Origin: Variovorax sp. PMC12
Lineage (GTDB): Bacteria; Pseudomonadota; Gammaproteobacteria; Burkholderiales; Burkholderiaceae_C
Assembly: GCF_003019815.1 (NCBI RefSeq)
Contig: NZ_CP027773.1
Coordinates: forward strand, 3,483,001-3,547,000
Direction: 5' to 3'
DNA length: 64,000 bases
Shown here piece after piece: positions 60,402-64,000 of this stretch (position 1 is its first letter; every line of letters begins with the position of its first letter). The translations under genes were made by a program, and so were the position numbers. Below the pieces are notes generated by a model, which searched no databases, had not been told where the DNA came from, and saw nothing but the letters and a program-made list of their open reading frames with translations.

Positions 60402-61328
60402 CTACGCCCTGCCGCCCCAGAATTCCGGGTTCCCGTATTGCTCCTTGAGGAAATCAAGCCACAGCCGCACCCGCAGCGGCAGGTGCTTGGCGCCCGCGAA
60501 CACCGCGTAGATGCCGTTGGGCGGCGCGGCGAATTCGTCGAGCAGCGGCACGAGCAGGCCGGCGTCGATCTCGGCCTCTACCTCCCAGGTGCTGCGCCAG
60601 GCGATGCCGTGGCCGGCCAGGCACCAGTCGTGCAGCACCTGGCCGTCGGAGCAATCGAGCGGGCCGCTGGGCCGCAGGTGGATCAGCTCCTGGGCGCCGG
60701 CCTCGGTGGTCACGCGAAAGGCCCAGCCGCGCGTCTGCGAGGCGTCGCTCGACAGCGTGAGGCAGGCAAAGCGCGAAAGCTCGCCCGGATGCTTCGGCTT
60801 GCCGTGGCGGCGCACGAAGTCGGGCGTGGCGACGCAGCGGCGGCGGTTGTCGGCCAAGCGCACGCTCACCAGCGACGAATCGGGCAGGTCGCCCACGCGC
60901 ACCGCGCAGTCGAAGCTCTCGCCGGTGACGTCGACCACCCGGTCGCTGAGGTTCAGCGAAATCGTCACCTCCGGATGCAGCGCATGAAAGCGCGGCACCA
61001 GCGGCGCGACGTGGCGTCGGCCGAAGCCGGCCGGCGCCGTCACCCGCAGGTGGCCGCTCGCCTTGACGCCGCCGGCACTCACGCTGGCCTCGGCGTTGGC
61101 GAACTCGGTCAGCAGGCGCTGACAGTCTTCGAGGAAGGCGCTGCCCTCGTGCGTGAGCGTGATGCGGCGCGTGGTGCGCACCAGCAGCTTGACGCCCAGC
61201 CGCTCTTCGAGCGCGTCGAGCCGGCGGCCCATGATGGCCGGGGCCACGCCCTCGGCCTTGGCCGCGGCGGTGAGGCCGCCCCGGGTCGCGACGGAAACGA
61301 AGGATTCGAGCTGCTTGAGGCGGTCCAT
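60402..61328 (-). CDS. LysR family transcriptional regulator
   Basis: A 308-residue regulator with N-terminal winged helix-turn-helix (MDRLKQLESFVSVATRGGLTAAAKAEG) and a C-terminal effector-binding domain (GHLRVTAPAGFGRRHVAPL). It matches the CrgA/AaeR-like subgroup. It lies downstream of the Bug receptor operon on the same strand, 43 bases away, and could control it or a distant gene. ATG 61328 was chosen. Confidence 0.93.
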   Translation of the reverse strand: MDRLKQLESFVSVATRGGLTAAAKAEGVAPAIMGRRLDALEERLGVKLLVRTTRRITLTHEGSAFLEDCQRLLTEFANAEASVSAGGVKASGHLRVTAPAGFGRRHVAPLVPRFHALHPEVTISLNLSDRVVDVTGESFDCAVRVGDLPDSSLVSVRLADNRRRCVATPDFVRRHGKPKHPGELSRFACLTLSSDASQTRGWAFRVTTEAGAQELIHLRPSGPLDCSDGQVLHDWCLAGHGIAWRSTWEVEAEIDAGLLVPLLDEFAAPPNGIYAVFAGAKHLPLRVRLWLDFLKEQYGNPEFWGGRA

Positions 61329-61371
61329 GGCGGGCGGAACTATATCCCCCCGCCCCGCGAAGGAAGCGGCC

Positions 61372-62352
61372 TTATTCGGGCCGCACGCCCGCCTCGCGCA
61401 CCGCCGCGCCCCAGCGCGCATGCTCGGCCTTGATGTACTGCGCCGCCTGCTCCGGGCTGCCGCCGCCGGGCGTGCTGCCTTCGGCCAGCAGTTGCGAGAT
61501 GGTCGCCGGCCTGGCCAGCGCCTTGCCGATGGCGGCGTTGAGCTTCTTCACGATGTCGGCGGGCGTTCCGGCGGGCACGACGATGGCCTTCCAGTCCACC
61601 GCCTCGAAGCCCTGGTAGCTCTCGCCCACCGTCGGCACGTCGGGCATCACCGGCAGGCGCTTGGCCGAGGTGACGGCCAGCGCGCGCAGCTTGCCGCCCT
61701 TCACCATCGAGAGCGCGCCCTGCGGCGTGGCGAACATGTAGTCGGTCTGCCCGCCGAGCAGGTCGGTGATGGCGGGCGCGGCGCCCTTGTAGGGCACGTT
61801 GAGCACCTTGAAGCCCGCGCGCTTGGCGAGCACCTCGCCGGCCATGTGGCCCAGCGTGCCGGTGCCCGCGAGCGCCTGCTTGATCTCGCCCGGCCTGGCC
61901 TTGGCGGCCGCGACCAGTTCGGCCAGCGACTTGTACGGCGCCTCCGTGCGCACCACCAGCACCACCGGCTGCGAGGCCACCACGGCCACCGGCACCAGGT
62001 CCTTCAGCGCGTCGTAGGGCATCTTGGGGAACAGCGTCGGGTTGATCGCGAGGTTGGCGGTCTGGCCCAGGCCGATGGTGTAGCCGTCGGGCTTGGCCTT
62101 GGCCACCACGTCCATGCCGATGTTGCCGTTGCCGCCCGCGCGGTTGTCGACGATGAAGGTCCACTTGGTGTCGTCCATGACCTTCTGCGCGATCAGCCGC
62201 GCCACGATGTCGGTGGCGCCGCCGGGCGTGTAGGGCACGACGAGGCGCACCGGCTTGTCGGGCCAGGCCGTCTCGGCGAGGGCGGGTGCGGCGCTCAGGC
62301 ATGCCGCGGCCGCGGCGCAGGCGAGCAGTGCGCGCCGTGTGATCGATTGCAT
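61372..62352 (-). CDS. Tripartite tricarboxylate transporter substrate-binding protein (Bug family)
   Basis: A 326-residue exported receptor: signal peptide (ends ALAET), then WPDKPVRLVVPYTPGGATDIVAR, the family opening, and GHMAGEVLAKRAG, with LNVPYKGAAPAITDLLGGQTDYMF. Bug proteins are abundant in Burkholderiales and bind carboxylates for TctAB-type transport or signalling; no membrane partner is adjacent. It lies five bases after the CoA-transferase stop, so the two are an operon, likely for uptake and activation of a carboxylic acid. Confidence 0.95.
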   Translation of the reverse strand: MQSITRRALLACAAAAACLSAAPALAETAWPDKPVRLVVPYTPGGATDIVARLIAQKVMDDTKWTFIVDNRAGGNGNIGMDVVAKAKPDGYTIGLGQTANLAINPTLFPKMPYDALKDLVPVAVVASQPVVLVVRTEAPYKSLAELVAAAKARPGEIKQALAGTGTLGHMAGEVLAKRAGFKVLNVPYKGAAPAITDLLGGQTDYMFATPQGALSMVKGGKLRALAVTSAKRLPVMPDVPTVGESYQGFEAVDWKAIVVPAGTPADIVKKLNAAIGKALARPATISQLLAEGSTPGGGSPEQAAQYIKAEHARWGAAVREAGVRPE

Positions 62353-62356
62353 GGGG

Positions 62357-63547
62357 TCAGTCTCCGAGGGTGATGTTGTGTTTTGCGAGCGCGGCGATCT
62401 GTTCGTCGCTGTAGCCCACTTCTTTGAGGAGTTCGCGGCTGTGTTCGCCGATGTGCGGCGGCTGCAGCCGGATGCCGGGGCGTTCGCCGTCCAGCGTGAA
62501 CGGCATCAGCGGCACCTTGGCCGTGCTGCCGTCGTTCATGCGCACCGGCGCGAGGCCGCCGGTGGCGTTGAGGTGCGGGTCGTCGAACAGCGCCTGCGGC
62601 TTGGTGATGGGCGCGAAGGGCAGCTCGTTGCGCTCGAACACGGCGGCCAGCTCGGCGGCGCTGCGGTCCGCCAGGTGCGAGCGCAAGATGGGCATCATCC
62701 AGTCGCGCGCCAGCACGCGGTCGTTGTTGGTCTTCAGGCGCGGATCGGCCAGCATGTCCTCCAGGCCGAAGGCCTTGCAGAAGATGGCCCACTGCTTGTC
62801 GCTGACGGCCGCCAGGAAGATCTGCTCGCCGTCTTTCACGGTGAACACGTCGTACACCGCCCAGGCCGAGATGCGGCTGGGCATCGGGTCGGCCGCCTTG
62901 CCGGTGGCGGCGAACTGCATCATGTGCTGCGCCACCAGGAACACGTTGTTCTCGAACAGCGCGGACTGCACCTCGCAGCCCTTGCCGGTGAGCTCGCGCT
63001 GGCGCAGCGCGGCCATCGCGCCGATGGCGCCGAACATGCCGCCCATGATGTCGTTCACGCTGGTGCCGGCGCGCAGCGGGTCGCCGGCGCGGCCGGTCAT
63101 GTAGGCCAGGCCGCCCATCATCTGCACCACCTCGTCGAGCGCGGTGCGGTGGTCGTAGGGGCCGGGCAAGAAGCCCTTGTGGCTCACGTAGATGAGACGC
63201 GGGTTGAGCCTGGCCAGCGTGTCGTAGTCCAGCCCCAGCTTCTTCATGGTGCCGGGCTTGAAGTTCTCGCTGACGATGTCGGCGGTGGCGATGAGGCGCA
63301 ACGCGGCCTCCACGCCCTCGGGCTTCTTCAGGTCGAGCGCGATGCTCTTCTTGTTGCGGTTGAAGGTCGGGAAGAAACCCGCGCCGGAGCCCAGCAGGCG
63401 GCGCGTGTTGTCGCCCTCGATGGGCTCGACCTTGATGACCTCGGCGCCGAGGTCGGCCAGCAGCAGCCCGCAGGTCGGGCCCATGACCATGTGGGTGAAC
63501 TCGACGACGCGAACGCCGGCGTACGGCAGGGGATTGGCTTCAGACAT
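62357..63547 (-). CDS. CaiB/BaiF family CoA-transferase
   Basis: A 396-residue family III CoA-transferase that moves CoA between carboxylic acids. It has the N-terminal nucleotide-fold region (VRVVEFTHMVMGPTCGLLLADLGAEVIKVEP) and the catalytic Asp in GTSVNDIMGGMFGAIGAMAAL. It overlaps the HMG-CoA lyase-like gene by eight bases upstream and is followed by the Bug receptor, so the trio forms a CoA-thioester degradation unit. Confidence 0.93.
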   Translation of the reverse strand: MSEANPLPYAGVRVVEFTHMVMGPTCGLLLADLGAEVIKVEPIEGDNTRRLLGSGAGFFPTFNRNKKSIALDLKKPEGVEAALRLIATADIVSENFKPGTMKKLGLDYDTLARLNPRLIYVSHKGFLPGPYDHRTALDEVVQMMGGLAYMTGRAGDPLRAGTSVNDIMGGMFGAIGAMAALRQRELTGKGCEVQSALFENNVFLVAQHMMQFAATGKAADPMPSRISAWAVYDVFTVKDGEQIFLAAVSDKQWAIFCKAFGLEDMLADPRLKTNNDRVLARDWMMPILRSHLADRSAAELAAVFERNELPFAPITKPQALFDDPHLNATGGLAPVRMNDGSTAKVPLMPFTLDGERPGIRLQPPHIGEHSRELLKEVGYSDEQIAALAKHNITLGD

Positions 63548-64000
63548 GTTGTGCGATGTGTTCCTGGACGAAGCCCTTGGGCAATCCGGCTTCCGGCGTC
63601 ATGCCGTAGACCGGCTCGCCCGGCAGGCCGGCCATGAGCGGCGCGCGCGCCGCGATGAGTTTCCGGATGTCGATGCCGGTGCGTACGCCCATGGCCTCGA
63701 ACATGAAGACGAGGTCTTCGGTCACGGCATTGCCCGAGGCGCCCGGCGCATAGGGGCAGCCGCCCAGGCCGCCGAGCGAAGCGTCGAAGGTGCGCACGCC
63801 CTCGTCCCACGCCGCCAGGCAGTTGGCGATGCCCAGGCCGCGCGTGTTGTGCATGTGGGCGGCGCCCGCGTGCACGCCGATCTCCGCGCGCAGCCGCCTG
63901 AACAGCCGGCGCACCTGCGCGGGGTTGGCATAGCCGACGGTGTCGGACAGGCCCGATTCGTCCGCGCCGGCCTCGATGCATTGCGCGGCCAGGCGGATCA
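63540..64000 (-). CDS. Partial hydroxymethylglutaryl-CoA lyase family protein
   Basis: The C-terminal ~153 residues of an HMG-CoA lyase-type TIM-barrel enzyme; the start lies beyond the right edge. DTVGYANPAQVRRL, AAHMHNTRGLGIANCL (metal ligands) and GGLGGCPYAPGASGN with the catalytic-loop Cys match. The enzyme cleaves HMG-CoA or a related hydroxyacyl-CoA to acetyl-CoA and a keto acid. It overlaps the downstream CoA-transferase by eight bases. Confidence 0.92.
   Translation of the reverse strand, partial: IRLAAQCIEAGADESGLSDTVGYANPAQVRRLFRRLRAEIGVHAGAAHMHNTRGLGIANCLAAWDEGVRTFDASLGGLGGCPYAPGASGNAVTEDLVFMFEAMGVRTGIDIRKLIAARAPLMAGLPGEPVYGMTPEAGLPKGFVQEHIAQHV

Overview
The window is very GC-rich (mostly about 70% by eye) and nearly gap-free. 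Its gene content fits a betaproteobacterium of the order Burkholderiales, most likely Comamonadaceae and Variovorax-like. Supporting signs are the Bug-type tripartite tricarboxylate receptor with a CaiB/BaiF CoA-transferase, hybrid kinases with the DLRQP phospho-acceptor box, the Gcr-type 'site-specific recombinase' membrane protein, and a Ku/LigD end-joining pair. The taxon is inferred from gene content only. I found no rRNA, tRNA, CRISPR array, prophage or insertion sequence.

Layout. 1-5.5 kb: a partial periplasmic binding protein, a hybrid sensor kinase, and a second binding-protein-like gene coupled by an ATGA overlap to a second hybrid kinase. 5.5-9.1 kb: three glycosyltransferase genes, one of them two GT2 domains joined by a CxxC zinc-ribbon-like linker. 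9.1-18.8 kb (minus strand): an exported TPR/CHAT caspase-like protein, then TpsB and a 1,844-residue TpsA adhesin (two-partner secretion). A ~240-bp composite palindromic repeat lies between the CHAT gene and tpsB, and a second copy lies at 39.2-39.4 kb. 19-21.4 kb: large catalase KatE behind a 49-residue membrane peptide. 21.6-27.1 kb: a transglutaminase-like protein, LigD, Ku, and an aspartoacylase-family protein.

27-43 kb is mostly housekeeping: rpe, apaG, an ATGA-coupled Gcr/antiporter/GCS2 operon, thiL and pgpA/pncC separated by an opposing MFS gene, small enzymes, a second MFS gene, a UPF0149/SEC-C protein, and an FMN glutamate synthase coupled to a kinase-fold protein. 42.9-44.5 kb is a lower-GC patch (two 60-base lines hand-counted at 47-48%). 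It carries a Tae4 type VI amidase effector coupled to two tandem paralogous small membrane proteins (candidate immunity proteins), next to a lone PIN-domain protein. 44.6-51.2 kb: an adhesin-E-like protein, an RlmL-type methyltransferase, a third hybrid kinase, cytochrome b561 with two YceI proteins, a small membrane protein and a LysE exporter. 51.2-59.4 kb (minus): a phospholipase D lipoprotein, rpoN, lptB, lptA (no lptC beside it), dsbA with its own terminator, a SPOR protein and argS. 59.5-64 kb: a PsiF-repeat protein, a DUF2214 membrane protein, a LysR regulator, and a Bug receptor/CoA-transferase/HMG-CoA-lyase operon that runs off the window.

The most promising less-described pieces are the CHAT-TpsB-TpsA locus, whose TpsA ends in an HMW1-like cysteine loop; the tae4 operon with duplicated membrane partners; and the composite repeat, whose outer arms differ between copies yet stay complementary.
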